From an uncultured Clostridium sp. (GTDB lineage Bacteria; Bacillota; Clostridia; Oscillospirales; Oscillospiraceae), in assembly GCA_904420465.1 (NCBI GenBank), contig CAJFVL010000008.1, forward strand, positions 1 to 42,668: 42,668 bases of DNA, given 5' to 3'. The notes under the pieces are model-generated. The model did not search any database, had not been told where the DNA came from, and worked only from the letters and a program-made list of their open reading frames with translations. Made by a program: the position numbers and the translations under genes. Positions 7,029-15,761 of this stretch are shown piece after piece; position 1 is the first letter of the stretch, and each line of letters starts with the position of its first letter.

Positions 7029-9086
7029 ATGAGATATGAGCACTGGGCGGTGACCGCCCCCTGCCCGGAAGCGAGAATGGAGCTGGAGCAGGCGGGGGTT
7101 CCTTCACTGGCGGCGGCAGTGCTTGCCGCGCGGGGAATCAAGTGCGCCGCCCAGGCCCGGACGCTGCTGTTCCCGGCCCAGGGCCGTCTGGAGGACCCCA
7201 TGGGGATGCGGGATATGGACCGGGCGGCCGCGCGGGTGGAATTGGCGCTGGAGCGGGGCGAGCTGATCTCCGTCTATGGGGACTACGACGTGGATGGAAT
7301 TACAGCCACCTGCCTGCTCACTCAGTTTCTGCGGTCTTGCGGCAGCCGGGTGGTCCCCTATATCCCCGGCCGCCTGGAGGAGGGGTATGGCCTGAACCGG
7401 GAGGCGGTGGCCGCTCTGGCCGACCAGGGCGTCACCCTGATTGTCACGGTGGACTGCGGCATCACCGCAATGGAGGAGGTGGCCTTTGCGGCCGACCTGG
7501 GGGTGGACGTGGTGGTCACCGACCACCACGCCTGCAGGGAGGAGCTGCCCGGTGCTGTGGCGGTGGTGGATCCCTGCCGCTCCGACTGCCCTTACCCCTT
7601 TAAGGGGCTTGCCGGCGTGGGGGTGGCCCTGAAGCTGGCCATGGCGGTGGCCGGCCCCGGCCGGGCCGGTGCTGTGTTTGAAGAGCTGTGTGATCTGGCC
7701 GCCATCGGCACGGTCGCCGATGTGATGCCCATGACCGGGGAAAACCGGGTGATTGTCAGCCGGGGGCTGTCCAAAGCGGTCCGCAACCGGCGGCTGGGGC
7801 TGGACTGTTTGATCCGGTGCGCGGGCCTGGAGGACCGGGCGATGACCGCGGGGATGGTGAGCTATGCGCTGGCCCCCCGTATCAACGCCTCCGGCCGCAT
7901 GGGCTGCGCCCAGGTGGCGGTGGAGCTGCTGCTCACCCGGGAGCAGCCGAGGGCCGAGGAGCTGGCGCAGACCCTTTGCCAGCTGAACCGGGAGCGGCAG
8001 ACCGTTGAGGGAGAGATCTTCCAGGAGAGTGTCCGGCGGCTGGAGCAGGCGCCGCAGAAGGACGTCATTGTACTGGCTGACAGAAGCTGGCACCAGGGTG
8101 TGGTGGGCATTGTCGCCTCCCGCCTGGCGGAGAAGTACGGCTGCCCCGTCTTTATGATCTGCCTGGACAAGGGGCTGGGCAAGGGGTCCTGCCGATCCTG
8201 GGGCGGGCGCAATCTGTTTGAGATGCTGTCGCAGTGTGTGCCTCTGCTGGAAAATTTCGGAGGACACGCCCTGGCCGCCGGCTTCACGGTCCGGGAGGAA
8301 AATATCCCCGCGCTGGCCGCCGCCCTGCGCCGGGCCGCCCGGGAACAGGGCGAGCCACAGCCCACTGTCCTGTCGGTGGACGCGGAAGTTTCCCCCACTG
8401 AGCTGACCGTCCCGGCGGTGGAGGCGCTGGACGCCCTGGAGCCCTGCGGCGCGGGGAATCCCAGGCCCCTGTTTCTTCTGCGGGGGATGCAGGTGCAGTC
8501 GGCCTCCCAGGTGGGCCGGGGCCGGCATCTGAAGCTGAAGCTGGAGTCCAGGGGGACCGCCCTGGAGGCCATCTGGTTCTCCGTGGGCGGCGAGCCGGGA
8601 CTAACTCCGGGCTGCCGGGTGGACGTGGTTTTTTCGCCTCAGATCAACGAGTTTCGGGGAATGCGGTCGGTCCAGCTTCAGATTGCCGATCTGCAGCTGG
8701 CCCCGTCCCGGGCACAGCTGGAGCGGGCGGTGTATGAGAAATTTTCCCGGGGTGAGCATCTGACCGCCGGCGAAGCCCGGTTTTTGCTGCCCAGCCGGGC
8801 GGAATTTGCCGGCCTGTGGCGGTGGCTGGAGCGGCAGTCGGCCGCCGGCGGGCCGGTGGAGGACACCCTGCCGCGCATTGCCCGGGGGGCCTCCCGCTGG
8901 GCGGGACAGCAGGAGGTGCCCGCCCGCACCATGCTCTGTCTGGAGGTGTTCCGGGAGCGGGGCCTGATCGACCTGCGCACCCATGTGGGGCGCATCCAGA
9001 TCACGGTGCGCCGCCCGGAGGAAAAGGTGGACCTGGAGGCCTCCGAGATTCTGCGGCGGCTTCGGGAGACGCTTCAGGAGAATTAG
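7029..9086 (+). CDS. recJ: Single-stranded-DNA-specific exonuclease RecJ
   Basis: A 685-residue DHH/DHHA1 phosphodiesterase that degrades single-stranded DNA 5'-3' in recombination and base-excision repair. The metal-binding motifs are GDYDVDG at 84-90, VDCGIT at 141-146, and TDHHAC at 164-169. The DHHA1 motif GGHALAAGF is near 411. A C-terminal OB-like domain begins around 460 (TVLSVDAEV through the VFSPQINEFRGMRSVQLQI stretch), and an extra domain after about 560 is common in Firmicutes RecJ. The ATG follows AAGGGGGG. It is the first gene of a plus-strand series. Its stop codon TAG coincides with the beginning of a heptad inverted repeat. Confidence 0.95.
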   Translation: MRYEHWAVTAPCPEARMELEQAGVPSLAAAVLAARGIKCAAQARTLLFPAQGRLEDPMGMRDMDRAAARVELALERGELISVYGDYDVDGITATCLLTQFLRSCGSRVVPYIPGRLEEGYGLNREAVAALADQGVTLIVTVDCGITAMEEVAFAADLGVDVVVTDHHACREELPGAVAVVDPCRSDCPYPFKGLAGVGVALKLAMAVAGPGRAGAVFEELCDLAAIGTVADVMPMTGENRVIVSRGLSKAVRNRRLGLDCLIRCAGLEDRAMTAGMVSYALAPRINASGRMGCAQVAVELLLTREQPRAEELAQTLCQLNRERQTVEGEIFQESVRRLEQAPQKDVIVLADRSWHQGVVGIVASRLAEKYGCPVFMICLDKGLGKGSCRSWGGRNLFEMLSQCVPLLENFGGHALAAGFTVREENIPALAAALRRAAREQGEPQPTVLSVDAEVSPTELTVPAVEALDALEPCGAGNPRPLFLLRGMQVQSASQVGRGRHLKLKLESRGTALEAIWFSVGGEPGLTPGCRVDVVFSPQINEFRGMRSVQLQIADLQLAPSRAQLERAVYEKFSRGEHLTAGEARFLLPSRAEFAGLWRWLERQSAAGGPVEDTLPRIARGASRWAGQQEVPARTMLCLEVFRERGLIDLRTHVGRIQITVRRPEEKVDLEASEILRRLRETLQEN

Positions 9087-9181
9087 GGATTAGAAGTTGG
9101 GAATGAGGAAGCGGCCGCCTGCGGCGGCCGGATCTGGCGTTGTCTCTCCTATGGTAATTTCTAATGTCCCATTCCGAATCC
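9084..9181. repeat. Heptad-periodic inverted repeat, copy 1 (recJ/rel spacer)
   Basis: The spacer opens at the recJ stop with purine-rich 7-mers in register (TTAGGGA, TTAGAAG, TTGGGAA, TGAGGAA). A GC hairpin in the middle follows (CGGCCGCC/GGCGGCCG, 9112-9131). The spacer closes with pyrimidine-rich 7-mers (ATTTCTA, ATGTCCC, ATTCCGA) that are partly complementary to the first arm. The structure resembles copies at 11928 and 15759. Confidence 0.6.
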
Positions 9182-9197
9182 ATGAGAAGGTGATCGT

Positions 9198-11429
9198 ATG
9201 GACCCGATTTTGGAACGCTACCATGCTCTGGAGGAGAAGGTAGCCTCCTACACTCCAAACCTGGATACTCAGCGGCTGTTCAGTGCGTTTACCTACGCCG
9301 ACGCCGCCCACAACGGCCAGCTGCGCAAGAGCGGCGAGCCCTATATCATCCACCCCCTGGCGGTGGCTGAGATTGTGGCCGATCTGGAGCTGGATGTGGA
9401 CAGCGTCATCGCGGCCATGCTCCACGACTGCATCGAGGACACCCCCGCCACCCATGAGGAGATCGCCAAAAAATTTGGTCCCACCGTGGCCGCCCTGGTG
9501 GAGGGGGTCACCAAGCTGACGCGGGTGCAGTATGTCTCCAAGGAAGAGGAGCAGATGGAGAACCTGCGCAAGATGCTTATGGCCATGGCCCAGGACATCC
9601 GGGTGATCCTCATCAAGATCTGCGACCGGCTGCACAACATGCGCACCATGGAGTATCAGACCCCCCGCAAGCAGCGGGAGAAGTCGCTGGAGACCATGGA
9701 GATCTATGCCCCCATCGCCCACCGCCTGGGCATGCAGAAGCTGAAGTGGGAGCTGGAGGACCTGTCCCTGCGCTATCTGGACCCCATCGGGTACAAGGAG
9801 ATCGAGGACGAACTGGCCGAGCGCTCCTCCGCCCACGAGGAATTTATGGCGGGAATGCAGCACCGGATTCAGCAGCGGCTGGAGCAGGAGGGCATCCACT
9901 GCACCGTCTACGGCCGGGTGAAGCATATCTACTCCATCTACCGCAAGATGTTCGCCCAGAACAAGACGCTGGATGAAATCTATGACCTGTATGCCTTCCG
10001 GGTCATCGTGGATGACATCCCCGCCTGCTACAATGTGCTGGGCTGCATCCACGACATGTTCAAGCCTGTGCTGGGCCGGTTCAAGGACTATATCGGCACC
10101 CCAAAGCCCAACATGTACCAGTCCCTCCACACCACGGTCATCGGCCGGGAGGGAATCCCCTTTGAGGTGCAGATCCGCACCTGGGAGATGCACCAGACCG
10201 CCGAGTACGGCATCGCCGCCCACTGGAAATACAAGCAGGGGCTGGCCAACAAGAAGCTGGGCACCGAGCGGGACTTTGAGTGGGTGCGCAAGCTGCTGGA
10301 GAGCCAGCAGGACACCGACGCCGAGGAGTTTGTCCGCACCCTGAAGGTGGATATGTTCGCCGACGAGGTATTCGTCTTTACGCCCCAGGGCGATGTAATC
10401 AACCTGCCCAACGGGGCCACCCCCATCGACTTTGCCTACTCCATCCATTCCGCCGTGGGTAATCACATGATCGGAGCCCGGGTGAACGGCCGGATGGTCC
10501 CTTATGACTACCAGCTGAAGAACGGCGAGATTGTGGAGGTTATCACCTCCAAATCTGCCAAGGGACCCAGCCGGGACTGGCTGAAGATCTGCAAGTCCAA
10601 CGAGGCCCGGAACAAAATCCGCCAGTGGTTCAAGAAGGAGCGCCGGGAGGAGAACATCGCCACCGGACGGGCCGCCTTTGAGGCGGAGCTGAAGCACTGG
10701 AAGATCCCTCTGGCCGCTGTTACGTCGGAGGAGGTGCTGCCCCATATCCTGCGCAAGGTGCGCTTCGGCACCCTGGATGAGCTGTATGCCTCTATCGGCT
10801 ACGGGGGCACCACCGCCTCCAAGGCGGTGGCCCGGGTGCGGGACGAGATGCTGCGGCTGGGCCGCATCCAGGCGGAGAAAGCGGCGGCCGCCGCCAGAAC
10901 CACGGCGGAGAGCGTCATCGTCCCCGGCTCCACCGCTCCGGAGTCGGGCCAGGTCAAGCCCAGGCGCTCCGAGTCGGGCATCATCGTGGAGGGGCTGGGC
11001 AACTGCCTGGTCAAATTCGCCAAGTGCTGCACCCCCGTCCCCGGGGACCCGGTGGTGGGCTTTATCACCAGGGGGTACGGGGTATCTGTCCACCGGGCCG
11101 ACTGCCCCAACGCCGACCCGGACCGGCGCAAGCCGGAGGAAGCCGACCGCTGGGTCAAGGTATCCTGGGCGGAGGAGGGGCTTCCCAACTACAAGACCTC
11201 TCTGGAGCTGTCCGCCAAGGATCGGGACGGGCTGACCCTGGATGTGGCCATGGCTCTGTCGGCCGCGAAGGTAAAGGTGTCCGCCCTGTCCGCCCGCTCC
11301 CAGCCCGACGGCTATGCCACCGTCAACATTGTGCTGGAGGTTAAGGACAAGGATGAGCTCAGCGGGGTCATCAACAAGCTGAACAACATCCAGGGCGTTT
11401 ATCATGTGGCCCGGGCGTCCGGAAAATAA
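9198..11429 (+). CDS. rel: Bifunctional (p)ppGpp synthetase/hydrolase, Rel/SpoT family
   Basis: A 743-residue long RSH enzyme that makes and degrades the alarmone (p)ppGpp. The hydrolase HD domain carries the intact HDCIEDT motif near 75-81, so hydrolysis is expected. The synthetase domain includes RVKHIYSIYRKM (about 238-249) and YDLYAFRVIVDD (about 262-273). The TGS domain is at about 388-450 (VFVFTPQGDVINLPNGATP). A Cys-containing zinc-finger region (CCTPVPGDPVVGFITRGYG) is around 610-628, and an ACT domain is at about 660-742. This full set is the standard single RSH of Firmicutes, acting with stalled ribosomes. AAGGTG precedes the ATG by 7 nt. It lies 111 bp after recJ, separated by a heptad repeat. 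Confidence 0.96.
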   Translation: MDPILERYHALEEKVASYTPNLDTQRLFSAFTYADAAHNGQLRKSGEPYIIHPLAVAEIVADLELDVDSVIAAMLHDCIEDTPATHEEIAKKFGPTVAALVEGVTKLTRVQYVSKEEEQMENLRKMLMAMAQDIRVILIKICDRLHNMRTMEYQTPRKQREKSLETMEIYAPIAHRLGMQKLKWELEDLSLRYLDPIGYKEIEDELAERSSAHEEFMAGMQHRIQQRLEQEGIHCTVYGRVKHIYSIYRKMFAQNKTLDEIYDLYAFRVIVDDIPACYNVLGCIHDMFKPVLGRFKDYIGTPKPNMYQSLHTTVIGREGIPFEVQIRTWEMHQTAEYGIAAHWKYKQGLANKKLGTERDFEWVRKLLESQQDTDAEEFVRTLKVDMFADEVFVFTPQGDVINLPNGATPIDFAYSIHSAVGNHMIGARVNGRMVPYDYQLKNGEIVEVITSKSAKGPSRDWLKICKSNEARNKIRQWFKKERREENIATGRAAFEAELKHWKIPLAAVTSEEVLPHILRKVRFGTLDELYASIGYGGTTASKAVARVRDEMLRLGRIQAEKAAAAARTTAESVIVPGSTAPESGQVKPRRSESGIIVEGLGNCLVKFAKCCTPVPGDPVVGFITRGYGVSVHRADCPNADPDRRKPEEADRWVKVSWAEEGLPNYKTSLELSAKDRDGLTLDVAMALSAAKVKVSALSARSQPDGYATVNIVLEVKDKDELSGVINKLNNIQGVYHVARASGK

Positions 11430-11495
11430 TGTGGTCGGAGGGGGAGCACCCTTGCCCATCGGGACACCAACACCAAAGAAAAAGGAGATAGATCC

Positions 11496-11930
11496 ATGCG
11501 CGCAGTGGTCACAAGAGTCTCCTCCGCCTCGGTCGCCATCGGCGGCGAGACGGTGGGGGCCATTGAAAAGGGATATCTGGTCCTGCTGGGCATTGGCCCC
11601 AATGACACCGCCGCCGCGGCTGACAAGCTGGCCGAAAAGATCTGCAATCTGCGGGTCTTTGAGGATGAAAACGGCAAGATGAATTTGAGCCTGGAGCAAG
11701 TGGGGGGCGCCCTGCTGGTGGTCTCTCAGTTCACCCTGTACGCCGACACCTCCTCCCGCCGTCCCGGCTTTACCGGGGCCGCCAGGCCCGATGCGGCCAT
11801 TCCCCTGTACCAGCGCTTTATGGAAGCCTGCCGGGCCCGGGGCTTCCGGGTGGAGCACGGGGAGTTTGGGGCGGACATGCAGGTGGCCTCGGTGAATGAC
11901 GGGCCGGTCACCATCTTATTTGAATTATGA
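11496..11930 (+). CDS. dtd: D-aminoacyl-tRNA deacylase
   Basis: A 144-residue enzyme of the DTD family that hydrolyses D-aminoacyl-tRNA (and Gly-tRNA-Ala), keeping D-amino acids out of protein. The start [13 protein letters not shown] is typical. The catalytic motif [16 protein letters not shown] is at about 77-92, and the substrate-facing Gly-cisPro motif NDGPVT is at 135-140 near the C-terminus. AAAGGAGATAG precedes the ATG. The rel-dtd-MBL hydrolase order seen here is a common clostridial arrangement. The TGA stop codon is the first triplet of a heptad inverted repeat. Confidence 0.95.
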   Translation: MRAVVTRVSSASVAIGGETVGAIEKGYLVLLGIGPNDTAAAADKLAEKICNLRVFEDENGKMNLSLEQVGGALLVVSQFTLYADTSSRRPGFTGAARPDAAIPLYQRFMEACRARGFRVEHGEFGADMQVASVNDGPVTILFEL

Positions 11931-12000
11931 GATAGGAGTGAGGAGATAGGAGATATTTTCCCGTTTCTGCGCTTATCTCCTATCTCATAACTCCTATCTA
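11928..12000. repeat. Heptad-periodic inverted repeat, copy 2 (dtd/MBL spacer)
   Basis: Left arm 7-mers GAGATAG, GAGTGAG, GAGATAG, GAGATAT; right arm TATCTCC, TATCTCA, TAACTCC, TATCTAA. The arms can pair over more than 20 bp with few mismatches around an unpaired centre containing TCTGCGCTT (11966-11974). The element starts on the dtd stop codon and ends just before the ribosome site region of the next gene. It could fold into a strong RNA hairpin and serve as a terminator or processing site. Confidence 0.75.
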
Positions 12001-12020
12001 AAAAACGGGGGTAGATTTCA

Positions 12021-12635
12021 ATGAAGGTAAAAATGATGCAGGTGGGCGCCATCGGCACCAACTGCTATATTCTGGAGGATGAGGAGATGGGCAAGGCCGC
12101 CGTGATCGACCCGGGGGATGAGGCGGCGGAGATCGCCAATGTGCTCCAGGGGGACAAGGTGGAGGTGGAGTACATCCTCCTCACCCACGGCCACTACGAC
12201 CACACCACCGGGGTTCCCGGGCTGAAGGAGCGCTTCCCGGATGCCAGGGTGTATATCCACCGGGCGGATGCCAACGGGGCGGGCTCCCAGCTTTTCCCGC
12301 TGGCCGGACAGGTGAAGGACCTGAACTACTACAAGGAGGGGGATACTCTCACCCTGGGCTCCCTGACCATCCAGGTGATGGAGACTCCGGGCCACTCCCC
12401 CGGCTCGGTCACCCTGAAGGTGGGGGATGTGCTCTTCACCGGGGATACCCTGTTCTGCGGCTCCTGCGGCCGCACCGACCTGCGGGGGGGCAGCTATGAC
12501 CAGATCATGGTCTCTCTCAAGCGGCTGGGACAGCTGGAGGGGGACTACAGCGTCTGCCCCGGCCACGACATGACCTCCACTCTGGAGCAGGAGCGGAAAT
12601 ACAACCCCTTCCTGCGGGAGGCTATGGCCCACTAG
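12021..12635 (+). CDS. MBL-fold metallo-hydrolase (YqgX/GloB-like)
   Basis: A 204-residue cytoplasmic metallo-beta-lactamase-fold enzyme. The metal ligands are all present: THGHYDH with His56, His58, Asp60 and His61, then His125 in GHSPGS, Asp142 in FTGDTLF, and His182 in CPGHD. The length and the GSCGRTDLRGG segment fit the YqgX/YcbL group related to glyoxalase II, but lacking the C-terminal substrate-binding helices of true GloB. Thioester hydrolysis, for example in methylglyoxal detoxification, is plausible but not proven. GGGGGT lies about 9 nt before the ATG. Confidence 0.88.
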   Translation: MKVKMMQVGAIGTNCYILEDEEMGKAAVIDPGDEAAEIANVLQGDKVEVEYILLTHGHYDHTTGVPGLKERFPDARVYIHRADANGAGSQLFPLAGQVKDLNYYKEGDTLTLGSLTIQVMETPGHSPGSVTLKVGDVLFTGDTLFCGSCGRTDLRGGSYDQIMVSLKRLGQLEGDYSVCPGHDMTSTLEQERKYNPFLREAMAH

Positions 12636-12640
12636 GTTTG

Positions 12641-12902
12641 TCACAGGTCCCCCCTCAGGGCCTCCAGCAGGTCCCGGCGCAGCTGGAGGCCCTGAGGGAG
12701 TGGGCCCAATTCTCCATGCGCCATACCCGGTTCAGCTCATCCTCGAACCGGACGTACCACTCCTGGCCCATGGCCGCCCGGAGTTCCTCCATCTGCGCCC
12801 CCAGGACCTGAGGCATCTGGCTGTATTCCCGGATGCCCAGGCAGTACTGGTGGGGACAGCCTCCGGGTTGTCCAGGAAAATCGTTTTTAGCAGGGAACCC
12901 AT
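12641..12902 (-). pseudogene. Frameshifted remnant of a small protein gene
   Basis: A GAGGTG ribosome site precedes an ATG at 12902 (MGSLLKTIFLDNPEA), but that frame soon loses protein character and stops. The neighbouring frame then reads like a helical protein (CLGIREYSQMPQVLGAQM, later RFEDELNRVWRMENWAH). A third frame gives QGLQLRRDLLEALRGDL and a TGA at 12641-12643. At least two frame changes are therefore needed to join one product of about 85 residues. I do not recognise the family. The second frame change falls in a 17-bp inverted repeat (12652-12698), which may itself be the scar. It is divergent from the XRE gene at 12981 across a shared dyad. It could alternatively be noncoding sequence with chance similarity to coding, so confidence is limited. 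Confidence 0.45.
12652..12698. terminator. 17-bp inverted repeat after the MBL hydrolase
   Basis: 12652-12668 is perfectly complementary to 12682-12698 with a 13-nt loop, beginning 17 nt past the hydrolase stop. There is no T-tract on either strand. It could stop plus-strand transcription or be a recombination scar inside the decayed minus-strand gene. Confidence 0.4.
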
Positions 12903-12922
12903 AGCAAACACCTCGATGGTTG

Positions 12923-12950
12923 GTTTAACTGATACAAGTATAAATTAAAC
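12923..12950. promoter_or_regulatory. 28-bp symmetric operator-like dyad
   Basis: The sequence reads GTTTAA-N3-ATAC-AA-GTAT-N3-TTAAAC, a perfect nested dyad centred between 12936 and 12937. It overlaps a TATAAA element on the plus strand and TATACT on the minus strand, so a bound repressor would block both divergent promoters. It lies 30 bp before the XRE gene at 12981 and 20 bp before the decayed gene's start. Confidence 0.65.
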
Positions 12951-12980
12951 TGCCACACAAACCAAGGGAAAGGGACGCCC

Positions 12981-13202
12981 ATGGAGAAATTTTCAAAACG
13001 CTTAAAGCTGCTTCGAATCGAGCGCGATTTGAAGCAGCATGACATAGCCCTCTATTTGAAGCTCTCGGATGCAGGGTATCGGTGCTATGAGCAGGGGCGC
13101 GGTTTTCCGGATGTGCCCAAGCTGTGTGCCCTGGCGGACTTTTTTGATGTAAGCCTGGACTATCTGATGGGCCGCAGCGAGACCCGGGAGCGGCAGCCGT
13201 AG
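12981..13202 (+). CDS. Small XRE-family transcriptional regulator
   Basis: A 73-residue protein that is almost only a helix-turn-helix of the Cro/CI type: MEKFSKRLKLLRIERDLKQH, then a recognition helix region LSDAGYRCYEQGRGFPDVPK, then LCALADFFDVSLDYLMGR. The Ser-Ala-Gly-Tyr-Arg sequence replaces the more usual QxxVSxWE and makes this an atypical recognition helix. AAAGGGA precedes the ATG. The 28-bp dyad just upstream is an obvious candidate for its own operator, implying autoregulation. The gene is probably co-transcribed with hemZ, which begins 53 bp later. Confidence 0.85.
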   Translation: MEKFSKRLKLLRIERDLKQHDIALYLKLSDAGYRCYEQGRGFPDVPKLCALADFFDVSLDYLMGRSETRERQP

Positions 13203-13255
13203 TCCGGTGCCCGTGAAAACGAACCAGGCCGCTGGGATGGCGGGAGAGGTGACCC

Positions 13256-14782
13256 ATGAAGCTCTATTTTCAGCAAAGTGAATTCTGGCAGCCCGAGCGC
13301 TACCACTATGCGGCAGAGCAGATGATGCTCACCCTCTTTCCCGGGGAGCGGCCGGAGTACCCGCAGGAATCCCCCGGAGGGGAGGAGAATCAGGCGATGT
13401 TTCAGCTCTCCTGCGGCGGGCAGGCCGCCTGCATCACCGCCCGGGTCCGCTGGGACGGGCGGCAGGCGGATGGAACAGACGCCTTTCCGGCCGCCGCGCT
13501 GGACGAGGCGCCGGAAAAGGTGTACCACACCGTCCAGCATGCTCTGAAAATGGCCTTCTACCGGGCGGGCACGAACCTGCTTGGCTTCGAGCCCCCCTGG
13601 GGGGCCCTCACGGGGGTGCGTCCGGTGAAGCTGCCCACCCGCAGCATGGCTGCGGGAGCCTCGCCCGGGGAGGCCCGGCGGGAGCTGGAGGAGGAGTACC
13701 GGGTCTCCCCTGCCCGGGCCGGACTGGCGGTGGACTGCGCCCGGGCCAGCCTGGCGGCGGACAGCATGCTGGGAGAAGGGCAGGTGTCCCTCTACATCGG
13801 CGTCCCCTTCTGCCCCAGCCGCTGCGCCTACTGCTCCTTTGTCTCTGCTGATGTGGGCCGGACAATGAAGCTGCTGGCCCCCTATTTGGAGGGACTTCTC
13901 CGGGAGCTGGAGCGGACCGGCCGGACCCTGCGGGAGGCAGGGCAGTCCGTTCGTACCCTCTATGTGGGGGGAGGAACCCCCACCACCCTGTCCGCCGGAC
14001 AGCTGGAGGTGCTGCTGACAGCCGCCCGGACACATCTTCCTCTGGATGCGTGCGTAGAATATACGGTGGAGGCCGGGCGGCCCGACACCATCACACGGGA
14101 GAAGCTGGAGGTGCTGCGGGACCAGGGGATCGGCCGCATCTCCATCAATCCCCAGACACTGGAGGACCGGGTGCTGGCGGCCATCGGCCGGCGGCACTCC
14201 GCCCGGGATATTCTGGAGGCCTATGCCCTGGCCCGCCAGGTTGGGTTTGCCTGTATCAACATGGATCTGATCGCCGGACTGCCCCGGGACAGCGAGGAAG
14301 GCTTCCGCCGCTCTCTGGAGGGGGTGCTGGCTCTGGGGCCGGAGAATATCACCGTTCACACCCTGGCGCTGAAAAAGGGCTCCCGACTGATGGAGGGGGA
14401 CCAAGGGGGCGGGAGCGTACTTCCCGCGGGGGAGGAGACCGCCCGGATGCTGGACTTTTCCCGGGAACGTCTGCGGGGGACGGGGTACGCCCCCTACTAC
14501 CTGTACCGGCAGAAATACATGTCGGGCGCACTGGAAAATGTGGGCTGGGCCCGGCCGGGGACGGAGAGCCTCTACAACATTGTGATGATGGAGGAGCTGC
14601 AGACGGTGGTATCCGTCGGGGGCGGCGGGGTGACCAAGCTGGTGGATCGGGAGAGCGGGATCATCCGGCGCCTCCCCAACCCCAAATATCCCCACGATTA
14701 TCTGAATATGCTGGACAAGGTCCTCGCCCAGAAAGAGGAGATCGGGGCCTTTTACCGGGGAAGAGCGTCCCAGGGCGGGTGA
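13256..14782 (+). CDS. hemZ: Coproporphyrinogen dehydrogenase HemZ (radical SAM)
   Basis: A 508-residue radical SAM protein. The [4Fe-4S] cluster motif CPSRCAYC is at 186-193 (Cys186, Cys190, Cys193), preceded by SLYIGVPF and followed by SFVSADVG. A GGGTPTTLSAGQLE motif (SAM binding) is near 239-252, and NPQTLEDRVLAAIGRRHS near 298-315. The unusually long N-terminal region of about 175 residues distinguishes HemZ from HemN/HemW, and the overall length fits HemZ of Bacillus and clostridia. HemZ proteins are described as oxygen-independent coproporphyrinogen III oxidases; no other heme biosynthesis gene is in the window, so a different radical SAM role in this anaerobe is possible. GAGGTG precedes the ATG. 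Confidence 0.9.
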   Translation: MKLYFQQSEFWQPERYHYAAEQMMLTLFPGERPEYPQESPGGEENQAMFQLSCGGQAACITARVRWDGRQADGTDAFPAAALDEAPEKVYHTVQHALKMAFYRAGTNLLGFEPPWGALTGVRPVKLPTRSMAAGASPGEARRELEEEYRVSPARAGLAVDCARASLAADSMLGEGQVSLYIGVPFCPSRCAYCSFVSADVGRTMKLLAPYLEGLLRELERTGRTLREAGQSVRTLYVGGGTPTTLSAGQLEVLLTAARTHLPLDACVEYTVEAGRPDTITREKLEVLRDQGIGRISINPQTLEDRVLAAIGRRHSARDILEAYALARQVGFACINMDLIAGLPRDSEEGFRRSLEGVLALGPENITVHTLALKKGSRLMEGDQGGGSVLPAGEETARMLDFSRERLRGTGYAPYYLYRQKYMSGALENVGWARPGTESLYNIVMMEELQTVVSVGGGGVTKLVDRESGIIRRLPNPKYPHDYLNMLDKVLAQKEEIGAFYRGRASQGG

Positions 14783-14825
14783 AGGCCGGGGGCAGTCCGC
14801 CCGCGGCTTGTGAAAGGAGTATGTT

Positions 14826-15761
14826 ATGGCTTACCAACTGCAGGAGATCAACAAGCGCATTCAGACTGATGTGACGGAATTTCTGGCTGAGTGCGATCAG
14901 AGCTATGCCCAGCGGGTCTCGCTGGCGGCGGACAGAATTCTGGGCAATCTGGAGCGGAGTCCCATTGTGCTGCTGTCCGGCCCCTCCGGCTCGGGCAAGA
15001 CCACCACGGCGATGAAAATTGCCGACGAGCTGCGGCGCAGAGGGGTCAACTCCCACGCGGTGGCCCTGGACAACTACTTCAAGACCCTCAACCGCAGGAC
15101 GGCGCCCCGCACTCCGGAGGGGGACATTGACTACGAGTCCCCCCTGTGCCTGGATATGGATCTGCTGGACCAGCACTTTAAGGCCCTGGCCCGGGGAGAG
15201 GAGATCGTCATCCCCCGGTTTGAATTCGCCCGCCAGATGCGCAACGACTCGCTGGGCACTCCCCTGAAGCTGGAGAAGAACGAAATCGCCATCTTCGAGG
15301 GCATCCACGCCCTGAACGACGACATCGCCGGCCGGCATCCGGAGGCCGCCAAGCTCTACATCTCCGCCCGCTCCAATGTGAACGAAGGGGCGATTCTCCG
15401 CTTCAAGGGCACCTGGATGCGTCTGACCCGCCGGGCGGTGCGGGATTACAACTTCCGGGGGACCGGAGTGGCCGAGACCCTGGAGATGTGGGCCAACGTG
15501 CGCCGGGGAGAAAAGCTTTACATCTCTCCCTATAAGAACCGGGCGGATATTATCTTCGACTCCTCTCTGCCCTATGAGGTGTCGGTGATGCGGAATTACG
15601 CCGTTCCCCTGCTCCAGGCCGTCCCCGAGGACAATGTCCGCCACGACGAGCTGCTGGAGCTGATTGGCGCCTTCCAATATTTTGAGCCCATTGACCCGGA
15701 GCTGGTGTCCCGGGATTCTCTGCTGCGGGAATTTATCGGCGGAGGCAGCTACCACTATTGA
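14826..15761 (+). CDS. Uridine kinase-like nucleoside kinase
   Basis: A 311-residue P-loop kinase. Walker A is GPSGSGKTT at 52-60. The SHAVALDNYFKTLNRRT segment and the GDIDYESPLCLDMDLLDQHF segment are the typical uridine kinase/phosphoribulokinase features, with the DNYF motif in place of the usual DSFY. IVIPRFEFARQMR and the acidic AIFEGIHALND Walker B-like segment follow. An extra N-terminal helix of about 45 residues (ITEFLAECDQSYAQRVSLAADRIL-like) and a C-terminal region lengthen it beyond Udk (about 210). Clostridial proteins like this one, often with a TGS domain, are annotated as nucleoside kinases in pyrimidine salvage; the TGS part is absent here. GAAAGGAG precedes the ATG. The TGA stop opens a heptad repeat. 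Confidence 0.85.
   Translation: MAYQLQEINKRIQTDVTEFLAECDQSYAQRVSLAADRILGNLERSPIVLLSGPSGSGKTTTAMKIADELRRRGVNSHAVALDNYFKTLNRRTAPRTPEGDIDYESPLCLDMDLLDQHFKALARGEEIVIPRFEFARQMRNDSLGTPLKLEKNEIAIFEGIHALNDDIAGRHPEAAKLYISARSNVNEGAILRFKGTWMRLTRRAVRDYNFRGTGVAETLEMWANVRRGEKLYISPYKNRADIIFDSSLPYEVSVMRNYAVPLLQAVPEDNVRHDELLELIGAFQYFEPIDPELVSRDSLLREFIGGGSYHY

Noticed and set aside
9090-11858. 922-codon minus-strand frame over rel and dtd
   Set aside because: It is antisense to two well-supported enzymes, has no ribosome site, and shows no domain.
14050-14874. 274-codon frame inside hemZ
   Set aside because: Gly/Pro/Arg-rich shadow in a +1 frame of hemZ; no ribosome site.
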